Assembly: GCA_041744575.1 (NCBI GenBank)
Contig: JBGTKP010000062.1
Span: 1 to 14,511 of the forward strand
Direction: 5' to 3'
From: JTS-RE37 sp041744575
GTDB taxonomy: Bacteria; Bacteroidota; Bacteroidia; Flavobacteriales; Flavobacteriaceae
DNA: 14,511 bases
Part shown: one piece after another, positions 1 through 6,659 of the stretch
Layout of the letters: each line of letters opens with the position of its first letter
Numbering within the stretch: position 1 is the first letter of the stretch
Notes under the pieces: generated by a model
Told to the model about the DNA's origin: nothing
The model's database searches: none
What the model saw: the letters and a program-made list of their open reading frames with translations, nothing else
Position numbers and translations under genes: made by a program

Positions 1-140
1 TCTGATACCTTGGTATCCTCATTAACCTCGGCTTTCCCCAATATGGTCAGCGCCCTGCTTTTACCGATACCAAATATGTACGTCAGTGCAATGACGCCTC
101 TCTTTTGTTTTGGGATATCAACACCTGCAATTCTAGCCAT
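1..140 (-). CDS. rpsM: 30S ribosomal protein S13 (uS13), N-terminal part, cut by window edge
   Basis: S13 sits in the head of the small subunit and contacts the P-site tRNA and the intersubunit bridge to L5. The visible part is about 46 residues, beginning MARIAGVDIPKQKRG and continuing with ALTYIFGIGKSRA, the conserved start of the family including its helix-turn motif. The rest of the protein (usually 120-125 residues in all) lies beyond the left edge. The ATG is at 140..138, only 2 bp after the rpmJ stop, so the two are surely co-transcribed. In related genomes rpsK, rpsD, rpoA and rplQ follow; they are outside this window. The identification is secure. Confidence 0.96.
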   Translation of the reverse strand, partial: MARIAGVDIPKQKRGVIALTYIFGIGKSRALTILGKAEVNEDTKVS

Positions 141-142
141 AA

Positions 143-259
143 TTATCCTTGTCTTTGTTTGAATCTGGGATTCTTCTTATTAATTACGTACAGTCTGCCA
201 TTTCTGCGAACAATCTTGCAGTCGGCGCTTCTTTTCTTGATGGATGCTCTTACTTTCAC
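143..259 (-). CDS. rpmJ: 50S ribosomal protein L36 (bL36), zinc-free form, GTG start
   Basis: This is a 38-residue protein that opens with a GTG codon (259..257) followed by KVRASIKKRSADCKI and ends KNPRFKQRQG. L36 binds 23S rRNA near the L7/L12 stalk base. Length and both ends match the family exactly. The zinc-ribbon form of L36 has three cysteines and a histidine; here only one cysteine remains (in SADCK), so this is the metal-free version common in Bacteroidota. No in-frame ATG exists near the conserved N-terminus, which fixes GTG as the start. The region just upstream (AAGAGTAAG) is purine-rich but has no clear Shine-Dalgarno motif. The gene lies 2 bp before rpsM and 142 bp after infA. 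Confidence 0.95.
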   Translation of the reverse strand: MKVRASIKKRSADCKIVRRNGRLYVINKKNPRFKQRQG

Positions 260-401
260 CTTACTCTTATTTTTAAACAGTTTTGAAATCCCGGAATCTA
301 CAACAACTACAGAGGGTATTTAATAACCCTGTTGAGGCCTTATATCATCCGTTTCCCCATTTTACTGCCATTGTGATTGCCTTTTTACCGCCTTTATAAA
401 T
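260..401 (-). other. infA-rpmJ spacer with a weak hairpin, possible leader of the rpmJ-rpsM group
   Basis: This 142 bp spacer is long for the locus. It contains an inverted repeat: on the plus strand AGGGT (314..317 plus the preceding A at 313) pairs with ACCCT (326..330), and CAAC (304..307) with GTTG (331..334) can add an outer stem across a bulge. No T-run follows on the minus strand, so it is not an intrinsic terminator. An imperfect direct repeat (GGCGGTAAAAAGG and GGCAGTAAAATGG on the minus strand) lies near the infA end. I see no Bacteroidota promoter (TAnnTTTG) and no plausible small gene. A role as a leader for the downstream S13/S11/S4 genes is inference from position only. Confidence 0.35.
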
Positions 402-617
402 TTAATACCTGTATGTTATCCTGGCCTTAGAAAGATCATAAGGACTCATTTCGAGTTTCACTTTATCTCCCGGCAGAAGTTTGATGTAATGCATGCGCAT
501 TTTACCTGAAATATGTGCGGTAACCACATGACCATTTTCGAGTTCAACCCTGAACATGGCATTTGACAATGCCTCAATGATACTGCCATCTTGCTCTATG
601 GATGCTTGTTTGGCCAT
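402..617 (-). CDS. infA: Translation initiation factor IF-1
   Basis: IF-1 is a single OB-fold (S1-like) protein that binds the 30S A site and works with IF-2 and IF-3 during initiation. The 71 residues match the usual 71-72. The family signature is plain: MAKQASIEQDG at the start, FRVELENGHVVTAHISGKMR in the middle of the fold, and LLPGDKVKLEMSPYDLSKARI towards the end. The ATG (617..615) follows the secY stop by only 3 bp, so the two are probably translated from one message. In many bacteria, including Bacteroides, a map gene lies between secY and infA; it is absent here. Confidence 0.97.
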   Translation of the reverse strand: MAKQASIEQDGSIIEALSNAMFRVELENGHVVTAHISGKMRMHYIKLLPGDKVKLEMSPYDLSKARITYRY

Positions 618-620
618 TTG

Positions 621-1964
621 TTATGCTACTTTTCTGTTTTTACCCGTCTTCATCAGGCCATCATAGTGCCTGTTGAGCAGGTAAGAATTCACCTGTTGTA
701 CCGTATCAATGGCAACACCTACCATGATCAAAAGGGAAGTCCCGCCATAGAAAAGGGCCCATCCCGGTTGTATGTTCATCAATTTTATCACAATAGCCGG
801 TAAAACTGCCAGCAAGGCCAGAAAAACTGCTCCCGGAAGGGTGATCAGGGACATGATCTTGTCCAGAAAATCCCCGGTGTCTTTTCCAGGCCTGATGCCG
901 GGAATAAAACCTCCGCTTCTTTTAAGGTCATCGGCCATTTTATTGGTCGGAACCGTTATCGCTGTGTAGAAATACGTAAAGATGATGATCAGAAGGGCAA
1001 ACAATATATTGTACGCCAATCCGAAAATATCCTGGAACTGTACCTCCATCCACTGCCCAACGGCCGTGTTATTAAATGTCCGTCCGAGCAATCCCGGAGC
1101 AAACATAATGGCCTGCGCAAAGATGATTGGCATGACACCGGAAGCGTTTAACTTCAACGGGATATATTGTCTGGATCCGGCGATATTTTTCTCATATCCT
1201 CCTGATGCCGTCCTTCGGGCATACTGAACGGGAATCCTCCTGGTTGCCATCACCAGCAGTACGCTTAAAAGGATTACAACGAACCAAAGAATTACTTCTA
1301 TGAGCATAAACATGAGCCCCCCTGTATTATTGGCTGTCCTGGATATAAATTCCTGAACAAAGGATTCCGGCATCTGGGCGATGATCCCGATCATGATCAG
1401 CAGGGAAATTCCATTCCCGATCCCTTTGTCAGTGATCTTTTCTCCCAGCCACATGGCAAATACACATCCTGTGACCAGGATAATTACCGAAGGAATAATA
1501 AAATTAAGCCCTTTTCCAAGCAGGAATGCGCTGTCCGGCACACCAAGGGCACCCAGGCTATAAAGGTAAGCCGGGGCCTGAACGATACAAATCCCGATGG
1601 TCAGCCAGCGGGTGATCTGATTCTTGGTTTTCCTCCCGCTTTCTCCTTCCTTATCCAGTTTCTGAAGATAGGGAACAGCGATCCCCATCAACTGCACCAC
1701 AATCGATGCGGAAATGTAGGGCATGATCCCAAGTGCAAAAACTGAGGCATTGGCAAATGCCCCACCAGTGAATGCATTGAGAATACCCAGTATTCCCTGT
1801 TCGGTACTGGTTGCGAGTTCTGCCAACTGCGAGGTATCAATACCGGGAAGAACCACTTGTGCTCCAAAACGATACACAAGCAGCAACCCCAGGGTAATAA
1901 TGATCCTGCCCCTGAGTTCGTCTATTTTCCAGATATTGGATACTATCTCAAAAAATTTCTTCAT
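621..1964 (-). CDS. secY: Protein translocase channel subunit SecY
   Basis: SecY forms the membrane channel through which unfolded proteins are exported or inserted, with SecE and SecG and powered by SecA. The 447-residue product has about ten hydrophobic segments, the first near residues 19-38 and the last near 405-425, as expected for SecY. Typical motifs are visible: ALGIMPYISASIVVQLM around residues 76-92 (segment 2), GKEKITDKGIGNGISLLI-like sequence near 174-190 (here GEKITDKGIGNGISLLI), TRRIPVQYARR in a cytoplasmic loop, and NKMADDLKRSGGFIPGIRPG in the large C-terminal cytosolic loop that meets the ribosome and SecA. It begins 12 bp after rplO, in its usual place at the end of the spc block. 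The start region (CAGAAAATG) has no Shine-Dalgarno motif. Confidence 0.98.
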   Translation of the reverse strand: MKKFFEIVSNIWKIDELRGRIIITLGLLLVYRFGAQVVLPGIDTSQLAELATSTEQGILGILNAFTGGAFANASVFALGIMPYISASIVVQLMGIAVPYLQKLDKEGESGRKTKNQITRWLTIGICIVQAPAYLYSLGALGVPDSAFLLGKGLNFIIPSVIILVTGCVFAMWLGEKITDKGIGNGISLLIMIGIIAQMPESFVQEFISRTANNTGGLMFMLIEVILWFVVILLSVLLVMATRRIPVQYARRTASGGYEKNIAGSRQYIPLKLNASGVMPIIFAQAIMFAPGLLGRTFNNTAVGQWMEVQFQDIFGLAYNILFALLIIIFTYFYTAITVPTNKMADDLKRSGGFIPGIRPGKDTGDFLDKIMSLITLPGAVFLALLAVLPAIVIKLMNIQPGWALFYGGTSLLIMVGVAIDTVQQVNSYLLNRHYDGLMKTGKNRKVA

Positions 1965-1976
1965 TTTCTGTTTTAC

Positions 1977-2429
1977 TTATAAACTTATTGCCTCCCCGCC
2001 TGCAGCCTCAATGGCAGCTTTCGCGCTGGCAGTAAATTTATGTGCGGCTATTTTGAGGGACGCTTTAAGTTCTCCTCTTCCCATGATTTTTACTAGGTCG
2101 TTTTTGCCTGCAAGTTTATTTTCATACAGTTCTTCCAGCCCTACTGATTTTTCAACCAGACCTTTGTCTGCAAGTTCCTGTAGGGTGTCCAGGTTGATGC
2201 CCCGGTATTCCGTTCTGTTGATATTGGTGAATCCAAATTTTGGCACCCTGCGCTGCAAAGGCATCTGACCACCTTCAAAACCGATTTTTTTAGAATAACC
2301 GGATCTGGATTTCGCCCCTTTATGTCCACGGGTAGCAGTACCACCTTTGCCGGAGCCCTGGCCGCGGCCAATCGTTTTGCCAGCGTTATGGGTTGCCCCT
2401 TTGGCGGGTTTTAAATTGCTTAAGTTCAT
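1977..2429 (-). CDS. rplO: 50S ribosomal protein L15 (uL15)
   Basis: L15 is a late-assembling large-subunit protein whose long N-terminal tail threads into 23S rRNA. The 150-residue product has the glycine- and lysine-rich tail at residues 13-45 (GATHNAGKTIGRGQGSGKGG, then RGHKGAKSRSG), FEGGQMPLQRRVPKFGF next, and a C-terminal globular part ending in AAIEAAGGEAISL. Length and order fit the family. It follows rpmD after a 46 bp spacer in which no promoter or stable hairpin is evident, and precedes secY by 12 bp. The ATG at 2429..2427 gives MNLSNLKPAKGA, the standard N-terminus. Confidence 0.97.
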   Translation of the reverse strand: MNLSNLKPAKGATHNAGKTIGRGQGSGKGGTATRGHKGAKSRSGYSKKIGFEGGQMPLQRRVPKFGFTNINRTEYRGINLDTLQELADKGLVEKSVGLEELYENKLAGKNDLVKIMGRGELKASLKIAAHKFTASAKAAIEAAGGEAISL

Positions 2430-2475
2430 CTGTTACACTTTATAGATTATGAGACCCCGGATGCCCGACGCACTG

Positions 2476-2658
2476 CTACGATACTTTCTCAATGGTTATA
2501 AGATGATTCACCTTAGTAATCATCCCGTTGGTTCCCGGGTTGTCTTCATGAACGGCAGACTGACCGATCCTGTGCAATCCCAGAGACTCCAATATTCTTT
2601 TTTGATTCTTAGGCCTTTTAATGGTGCTTTTGACCTGAGTTACTTTGATCTTCGCCAT
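2476..2658 (-). CDS. rpmD: 50S ribosomal protein L30 (uL30)
   Basis: L30 is a small beta-alpha-beta protein at the base of the large subunit and is missing from some bacterial lineages. The 60-residue product begins MAKIKVTQVKSTIKRPKNQK and contains LESLGLHRIGQSAVHEDNP and GMITKVNHLITIE, the conserved blocks of the family. It lies between rpsE (6 bp upstream) and rplO (46 bp downstream), its standard spc position. The stop is TAG. Confidence 0.95.
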   Translation of the reverse strand: MAKIKVTQVKSTIKRPKNQKRILESLGLHRIGQSAVHEDNPGTNGMITKVNHLITIEKVS

Positions 2659-2664
2659 GATTTC

Positions 2665-3189
2665 TTACCCTTTAAAAACTTTCTCGAGGGAGATTCCCCG
2701 CTGAACTGCTACTGTATTTGCGTCCCGTAATTGCAGTAACGCGTCAAAAGTGGCCTTTACCACATTGTGTGGATTGGACGATCCCTGGGATTTGGACAAT
2801 ACATCCTGTACGCCCACAGATTCCAATACCGCCCTCACAGCGCCTCCGGCAATCACTCCCGTACCATGGGAAGCGGGCTGGATATATACCTTAGCGCCGC
2901 CGTATTTTCCTTTTTGTTCATGTGGCAATGTCCCTTTGTTCAAAGGAATGCGGATCAGGTTCTTCTTGGCATCCTCGATGGCCTTGGCAATGGCTGTTGC
3001 CACTTCCTTGGATTTTCCGAGTCCATGCCCGACCACTCCATGTTCATCCCCTACCACCACGATGGCGGAGAAGCCAAATGCACGGCCTCCTTTTGTAACC
3101 TTTGTGACCCGTTGTACACCTACCAGACGATCCTTTAACTCAAGGCCTCCAGGTTTAACAGTCTCTACATTTTTGTATTTCCCGTACAT
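2665..3189 (-). CDS. rpsE: 30S ribosomal protein S5 (uS5)
   Basis: S5 lies at the mRNA entry tunnel of the small subunit and influences decoding accuracy and mRNA unwinding. The 174-residue product has the N-terminal double-stranded-RNA-binding-like domain: LKDRLVGVQRVTKVTKGGR at about residues 19-37, then FGFSAIVVVGDEHGVVGHGLG. This is followed by the C-terminal domain with GTGVIAGGAVRAVLESVGV and SNPHNVVKATFDALLQL. The glycine-rich loop where spectinomycin-resistance changes occur in other species (VTKGGRAF) is intact. Spacing is 8 bp to rplR and 6 bp to rpmD. Confidence 0.97.
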   Translation of the reverse strand: MYGKYKNVETVKPGGLELKDRLVGVQRVTKVTKGGRAFGFSAIVVVGDEHGVVGHGLGKSKEVATAIAKAIEDAKKNLIRIPLNKGTLPHEQKGKYGGAKVYIQPASHGTGVIAGGAVRAVLESVGVQDVLSKSQGSSNPHNVVKATFDALLQLRDANTVAVQRGISLEKVFKG

Positions 3190-3197
3190 ACTTTGAA

Positions 3198-3554
3198 TTA
3201 AAATTTTAGTCCTGCTTCCCTGGCACCTTCTGCCAGTGATTTTACCCTGCCGTGGTAGTTGTTGCCGCCACGATCAAACGCTACGGTTTCAATCCCGGCC
3301 TTTTTGGCCTTTTCGGCAACAGCCTTCCCAACTTCGGTGGCTACTTCAGATTTGGTCCCCTTCACTTTACCCATGGCTTTATCCCTGGAGGAAGCTGCCG
3401 CTAGAGTCACCCCTTTCGTATCGTCGATTACCTGGGCATAGATTTCCTTATTGCTCCTGAATACGGACAGTCTTGGCCTTTCGGCAGTGCCGAAGGAAAC
3501 CTTTCTGATCCTCTTGCGGATTCGTAATCTTCTCTCAGTCTTTGTTAATCCCAT
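3198..3554 (-). CDS. rplR: 50S ribosomal protein L18 (uL18)
   Basis: L18 binds 5S rRNA and helps mount it, with L5, on the central protuberance. The 118-residue product begins with a basic tail (KTERRLRIRKRIRKV at about residues 5-19), followed by RPRLSVFRSNKEIYAQVIDD. It ends with the conserved FDRGGNNYHGRVKSLAEGAR block and AGLKF. The length is normal. It lies 10 bp after rplF and 8 bp before rpsE; the start region has no Shine-Dalgarno motif. Confidence 0.97.
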   Translation of the reverse strand: MGLTKTERRLRIRKRIRKVSFGTAERPRLSVFRSNKEIYAQVIDDTKGVTLAAASSRDKAMGKVKGTKSEVATEVGKAVAEKAKKAGIETVAFDRGGNNYHGRVKSLAEGAREAGLKF

Positions 3555-3564
3555 GATTCAGTTA

Positions 3565-4107
3565 TTAAGCTGATTTACCTGCTTTTCTTCTTAGTTGTTC
3601 CCCTACAAATTTGATCCCTTTTCCTTTGTATGGTTCCGGTTTGCGGAAGGATCTTATTTTCGCTGCGATCTGCCCTACAAGCTGTTTGTCATGTGAGCTC
3701 AGTTTGATGGTCGGGTTCCTCCCTTTCTCAGCGGTGGTTTCCAGTTTTACTTCCGGTGCCACTTCAAAAATAATATTATGCGAAAATCCAAGGGCGAGAT
3801 CCAGTTTCTGACCCTGATTGGTGGCCCGGTATCCGACACCGACAAGTTCGAGTTCCTTGGTCCATCCTTTGGATACCCCGGCCACCATATTGGAAACGAG
3901 GGATCTGTAGAGGCCATGTAATGTCTTGTGTTCGATGGAATCCGACGGGCGGGTGATTAAAACCTTCCCTTCCTCCACCTTTATAGCTACACCTTTATAT
4001 TCCTGGGATAATTGTCCCAACTTTCCTTTTGCGGTAATCAGACTATCTGTCACCTCCACAGTAGTTCCACTGGGAATCGCAATCGGGTTATTACCTATTC
4101 TGGACAT
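3565..4107 (-). CDS. rplF: 50S ribosomal protein L6 (uL6)
   Basis: L6 sits next to the sarcin-ricin loop and the factor-binding site of the large subunit. The 180-residue product has the two repeated L6 domains: the first from about residue 5 (IGNNPIAIPSGTTVEV) and the second from about residue 82 (GWTKELELVGVGYRATNQGQ). It ends with the strongly conserved C-terminal block RKPEPYKGKGIKF and RRKAGKSA. The ATG (4107..4105) gives MSRIGNNP, the family start. The gene is 21 bp from rpsH, and the spacer just before it is purine-rich (AAAAGAAAAGAATC) rather than a true Shine-Dalgarno motif. Confidence 0.98.
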   Translation of the reverse strand: MSRIGNNPIAIPSGTTVEVTDSLITAKGKLGQLSQEYKGVAIKVEEGKVLITRPSDSIEHKTLHGLYRSLVSNMVAGVSKGWTKELELVGVGYRATNQGQKLDLALGFSHNIIFEVAPEVKLETTAEKGRNPTIKLSSHDKQLVGQIAAKIRSFRKPEPYKGKGIKFVGEQLRRKAGKSA

Positions 4108-4128
4108 GATTCTTTTCTTTTAATCAGA

Positions 4129-4527
4129 TTAATAGACGTAGCACAATACCTCTCCGCCTACATTTTCCTGTCTTGCCTGTTTGGTAGTCATAACGCCATG
4201 AGACGTGGAAACGATAGCTATTCCCAGACCGTTCAGGATCCGTGGCATATCACCGGAATCGGCATATTTGCGCAGACCTGGTTTGCTGATCCTTTGTATT
4301 TTCCTGATCACCGGTTCTTTGGTCACCTTGTCATACTTGAGCGCTATTTTGATGTTCCCCTGAACAGCATTGTCTTCAAATTTATAACTCAGGATATATC
4401 CCTGATCAAATAAGATCTTGGTAATTTCCTTCTTTAAATTTGAAGCCGGAATTTCCACTACCCTGTGACCCGCACTGCTGGCGTTTCGAATCCTTGTTAA
4501 GTAGTCTGCGATAGGATCTGTAAACAT
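4129..4527 (-). CDS. rpsH: 30S ribosomal protein S8 (uS8)
   Basis: S8 is a primary 16S rRNA binder (helix 21) and in E. coli also the translational repressor of the spc operon. The 132-residue product begins MFTDPIADYLTRIRNA and ends with STSHGVMTTKQARQENVGGEVLCYVY, in which the STS/GVMT and NVGGEVLCY segments are the classic RNA-binding C-terminal motifs. It is preceded by an 80 bp AT-rich spacer after rpsN, which breaks the otherwise tight packing of the block. S8 could bind that spacer as an autoregulator, but the sequence alone does not show this. Confidence 0.97.
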   Translation of the reverse strand: MFTDPIADYLTRIRNASSAGHRVVEIPASNLKKEITKILFDQGYILSYKFEDNAVQGNIKIALKYDKVTKEPVIRKIQRISKPGLRKYADSGDMPRILNGLGIAIVSTSHGVMTTKQARQENVGGEVLCYVY

Positions 4528-4607
4528 ATTTATATTTTAAAATTAAAAAGGTGGGATGTTTAATAATTTGTACAAAGGGAATTCAACAACCCATCCTGTC
4601 TTCCGTA
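4528..4607 (-). other. rpsN-rpsH spacer, AT-rich with small inverted repeats
   Basis: Eighty bases separate rpsN from rpsH. They include a perfect 10 bp palindrome TTTGTACAAA (4567..4576), nested between the arms GGATG and CATCC (4554..4558 and 4592..4596 on the plus strand), which could close an outer stem. The last 30 bases before the rpsH ATG are almost pure A and T, a common start-region composition in Bacteroidota. I found no TAnnTTTG promoter box and no terminator T-run. It may be only a spacer, or a site for feedback by a ribosomal protein. Confidence 0.3.
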
Positions 4608-4877
4608 TTACCAACTTGCTTTTCTGACACCCGGAATCAGTCCCTGATTGGCCATCTCCCTGAAAGTTACCCTCGAAATTCCAAAGGTGCGGATATAGCC
4701 TTTAGGCCGTCCCGTTAATTTACAACGGTTGTGCAACCTCACCGGAGAGGCGTTCCTGGGAAGTTTCTGAAGGCCTTCGTAGTCTCCGGCTTCCTTTAGT
4801 GCCTTCCTTTTCTCGGCATATTTTGCTACCATTTTTGCCCTCTTTCTTTCGCGGGCTTTCATTGATTCTTTAGCCAT
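4608..4877 (-). CDS. rpsN: 30S ribosomal protein S14 (uS14), zinc-free long form
   Basis: S14 lies in the head of the small subunit near S3 and S10. The 89-residue product is the long form without the zinc-binding CxxC pairs: it starts MAKESMKARERKRAKMVAKY, has a single cysteine in LHNRCKLTGRPKGYIRTFG, and ends REMANQGLIPGVRKASW. Zinc-dependent S14 is about 61 residues with four cysteines, so this copy should not need metal. It follows rplE with a 1 bp gap and has its usual place between L5 and S8. Confidence 0.97.
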   Translation of the reverse strand: MAKESMKARERKRAKMVAKYAEKRKALKEAGDYEGLQKLPRNASPVRLHNRCKLTGRPKGYIRTFGISRVTFREMANQGLIPGVRKASW

Positions 4878-4878
4878 A

Positions 4879-5430
4879 CTAATTCTTTTTAAAAGGCAGA
4901 CCCAGTTCTGCTAATAATGATTTCGCTTCCTTATCCGTTTTCGCTGTGGTTACAAACGAAATGTCCATTCCATTGATTCTGTTGATCTTGTCAATATTAA
5001 CCTCAGGGAAAATGATTTGTTCTGTTACGCCGAGATTATAATTTCCCCTCCCGTCAAAACCGGTTGCCCGAATCCCGCGAAAGTCTCTTACCCTCGGTAA
5101 CGCACTGGTTACCAGCCTGTCAAGGAATTCGTACATCCTTTCACCCCGAAGGGTCACTTTGGCACCTATTGGCATTCCCTTTCGTAACTTGAACGCAGCC
5201 ACATCCTTCTTTGAAATGGTGGATACAGCTTTCTGTCCGGCGATCATCGTAAGTTCATCCACAGCGTGATCTATGAGTTTCTTGTCGGCAACCGCGGCGC
5301 CTACACCCCTGCTGATCACAATCTTCTCGAGTTTTGGAACCTGCATTACATTGGTATAACCAAATTCATCAGTAAGTGTCTTGATGACACGCTCCCTGTA
5401 TTCTTTTTTTAATCTTGGTACGTAAGCCAT
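4879..5430 (-). CDS. rplE: 50S ribosomal protein L5 (uL5)
   Basis: L5 binds 5S rRNA, forms part of the central protuberance and touches the P-site tRNA. The 183-residue product carries the expected blocks: PRLKKEYRERVIKTL at the N-terminus, VPKLEKIVISRGVG at about residues 32-45, then LRKGMPIGAKVTLRGERMYEF. The C-terminal part has RDFRGI, NYNLGVTEQIIFPE and GMDISFVTTAKTDKEAKSLL. It follows rplX by 2 bp and precedes rpsN by 1 bp. The start gives MAYVPRLKKEY, which fits relatives. Confidence 0.97.
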   Translation of the reverse strand: MAYVPRLKKEYRERVIKTLTDEFGYTNVMQVPKLEKIVISRGVGAAVADKKLIDHAVDELTMIAGQKAVSTISKKDVAAFKLRKGMPIGAKVTLRGERMYEFLDRLVTSALPRVRDFRGIRATGFDGRGNYNLGVTEQIIFPEVNIDKINRINGMDISFVTTAKTDKEAKSLLAELGLPFKKN

Positions 5431-5432
5431 AG

Positions 5433-5744
5433 CTAAATTACTTCATTGGATTTCTTGGAAACACGCACTTTTTTTCCTTCGCGCATTTCAAAACCGACCC
5501 TGGTCGTATTGCCCGATTTGGCATCAATCAGTGCCAGATTGGAAATATGGATCATCGCCTCTTTCTTTACGATACCCCCCTGTGGGTTGCGGGCACTCGG
5601 CTTTTCATGTTTTGAAACCATGTTGGCCCCCTCAACGATCGCTTTATTTTTTTCGCGGTCGATACGGACGATCTTACCTTCGGTGCCTTTATGGTCTCCC
5701 GATGTAACACGAACCGTATCTCCTGTTTTTATTTTCACTTTCAT
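5433..5744 (-). CDS. rplX: 50S ribosomal protein L24 (uL24)
   Basis: L24 starts large-subunit assembly by binding the 5' end of 23S rRNA and lies at the peptide exit. I take the ATG at 5744..5742, which gives a 103-residue protein beginning MKVKIKTGDTVRVTSGDHKG, a KOW motif in its normal place; it continues EGANMVSKHEKP and GGIVKKEAMIHISNLAL. An upstream TTG would add 17 residues (CLWHLRYYN and so on) and overlap rplN, but that stretch has no resemblance to L24. With the chosen start, 22 bp separate it from rplN. Confidence 0.95.
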   Translation of the reverse strand: MKVKIKTGDTVRVTSGDHKGTEGKIVRIDREKNKAIVEGANMVSKHEKPSARNPQGGIVKKEAMIHISNLALIDAKSGNTTRVGFEMREGKKVRVSKKSNEVI

Positions 5745-5766
5745 TTCTGGAATCTTAATGACTTTA

Positions 5767-6135
5767 TTATAGTACCTCAGGTGCCAGAGACACAATTTTC
5801 ATGAACTGTTTTTCCCTGAGCTCCCTGGCTACCGGTCCGAATACCCTGGTTCCCCTCATTTCCCCGGTGGGGTTCAAAAGCACACAGGCATTGTCGTCAA
5901 AACGGATGTAAGAGCCGTCCGGCCTTCTTACTTCCTTTTTTGTACGGACTACAACAGCCGTAGAAACGGCACCTTTTTTAATTCCTCCGTTGGGAGTGGC
6001 TTCCTTTACAGTGACCACAATTTTATCTCCCACCGAGGCGTACCTTCTTTTGGTGCCCCCTAATACTCTGATCGTCAACACCTCTTTGGCTCCTGTGTTG
6101 TCCGCAACCTTCAATCTTGATTCTTGCTGTAGCAT
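5767..6135 (-). CDS. rplN: 50S ribosomal protein L14 (uL14)
   Basis: L14 lies at the subunit interface (bridges to 16S rRNA) and is the docking site for the silencing factor RsfS. The 122-residue product is a full-length member of a very constant family: MLQQESRLKVADNTGAKEV at the start, GGTKRRYASVGDKIVVTVKEA, PNGGIKKGAVSTAVVVRTKK, RFDDNACVLLNPTGEMRGTR and GPVARELREKQFMKIVSLAPEVL at the end. It follows rpsQ by 1 bp. The order S17-L14-L24-L5 is the universal start of the spc block, here continuous with the S10 block. Confidence 0.98.
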   Translation of the reverse strand: MLQQESRLKVADNTGAKEVLTIRVLGGTKRRYASVGDKIVVTVKEATPNGGIKKGAVSTAVVVRTKKEVRRPDGSYIRFDDNACVLLNPTGEMRGTRVFGPVARELREKQFMKIVSLAPEVL

Positions 6136-6136
6136 T

Positions 6137-6394
6137 TTATTTGGCTCTTTCTAGGATTTCTACCAATCTCCAACACTTGGTTTTACTCAAAGGTCGTGTT
6201 TCCATGATCTTCACAGTATCACCGATATTGCAATCATTGGTCTCATCATGTGCAACATATTTCTTCGTGCGTAATACGAACTTACCGTACATAGGATGCT
6301 TTACCCGCTTCACCTCAGAAACCACAATTGATTTCTCCATTTTGTTGCTGGTTACGATCCCTACCCTTTCCTTTCTTAAGTTTCTATTTTCCAT
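6137..6394 (-). CDS. rpsQ: 30S ribosomal protein S17 (uS17)
   Basis: S17 is an OB-fold protein and primary 16S rRNA binder in the body of the small subunit. The 85-residue product contains RKERVGIVTSNKMEKSIVV, VKRVKHPMYGKFVLRTKKY, AHDETNDCNIGDTVKIMETR and PLSKTKCWRLVEIL, the standard S17 blocks in order. The ATG at 6394..6392 follows rpmC by 13 bp, and the stop is 1 bp before rplN. The length is normal and there is no Shine-Dalgarno motif. Confidence 0.97.
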   Translation of the reverse strand: MENRNLRKERVGIVTSNKMEKSIVVSEVKRVKHPMYGKFVLRTKKYVAHDETNDCNIGDTVKIMETRPLSKTKCWRLVEILERAK

Positions 6395-6407
6395 AAAGCA
6401 GAACCAA

Positions 6408-6599
6408 TTATTGGTTTTCCCTTTTTGTTATTTCAGTTGCCAACCGGGCCACAGTTTTACGAATCCTTCTGATTTGAAGCGGATTCTCGAGCGGGGTTAC
6501 GGTATGCGCTAATTTCAAGTCAGCGTGCTGCTTCTTGTACTCTGCGACTTTTTCCTTTAATTCCTCCGCCGATAATGCGATAACTTCTGACTGTTTCAT
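6408..6599 (-). CDS. rpmC: 50S ribosomal protein L29 (uL29)
   Basis: L29 is a small two-helix protein at the peptide exit next to L23, near the docking sites of signal recognition particle and trigger factor. The chosen ATG (6599..6597) gives 63 residues starting MKQSEVIALSAEELKEKVAE and ending RKTVARLATEITKREN-Q, typical of Bacteroidota L29. The frame stays open upstream to a TTG at 6650, adding 17 residues (AAGTESGKVPNNRIEK) that do not look like L29. I therefore treat the 60 bp from rplP to the ATG as a spacer. Confidence 0.94.
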   Translation of the reverse strand: MKQSEVIALSAEELKEKVAEYKKQHADLKLAHTVTPLENPLQIRRIRKTVARLATEITKRENQ

Positions 6600-6659
6600 C
6601 TTTTCAATACGATTGTTAGGCACTTTGCCTGATTCTGTTCCCGCCGCCAAACCGGCGTG

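Noticed and set aside
1723..2268. Plus-strand open frame of 181 codons across the rplO-secY junction
   Set aside because: It is antisense to two certain genes, and its low-complexity serine- and proline-rich translation is typical of a shadow frame.
5745..5795. TTG-initiated extension of rplX overlapping rplN
   Set aside because: The added residues do not resemble L24, and the ATG at 5744 gives the normal N-terminus.
6402..6416. AACCAAT/ATTGGTT inverted repeat at the rpmC stop
   Set aside because: It is small, has no T-run, and lies between genes 13 bp apart; it is probably chance.
6600..6650. TTG-initiated extension of rpmC
   Set aside because: The 17 extra residues are not part of L29; the ATG at 6599 yields the usual 63-residue protein.
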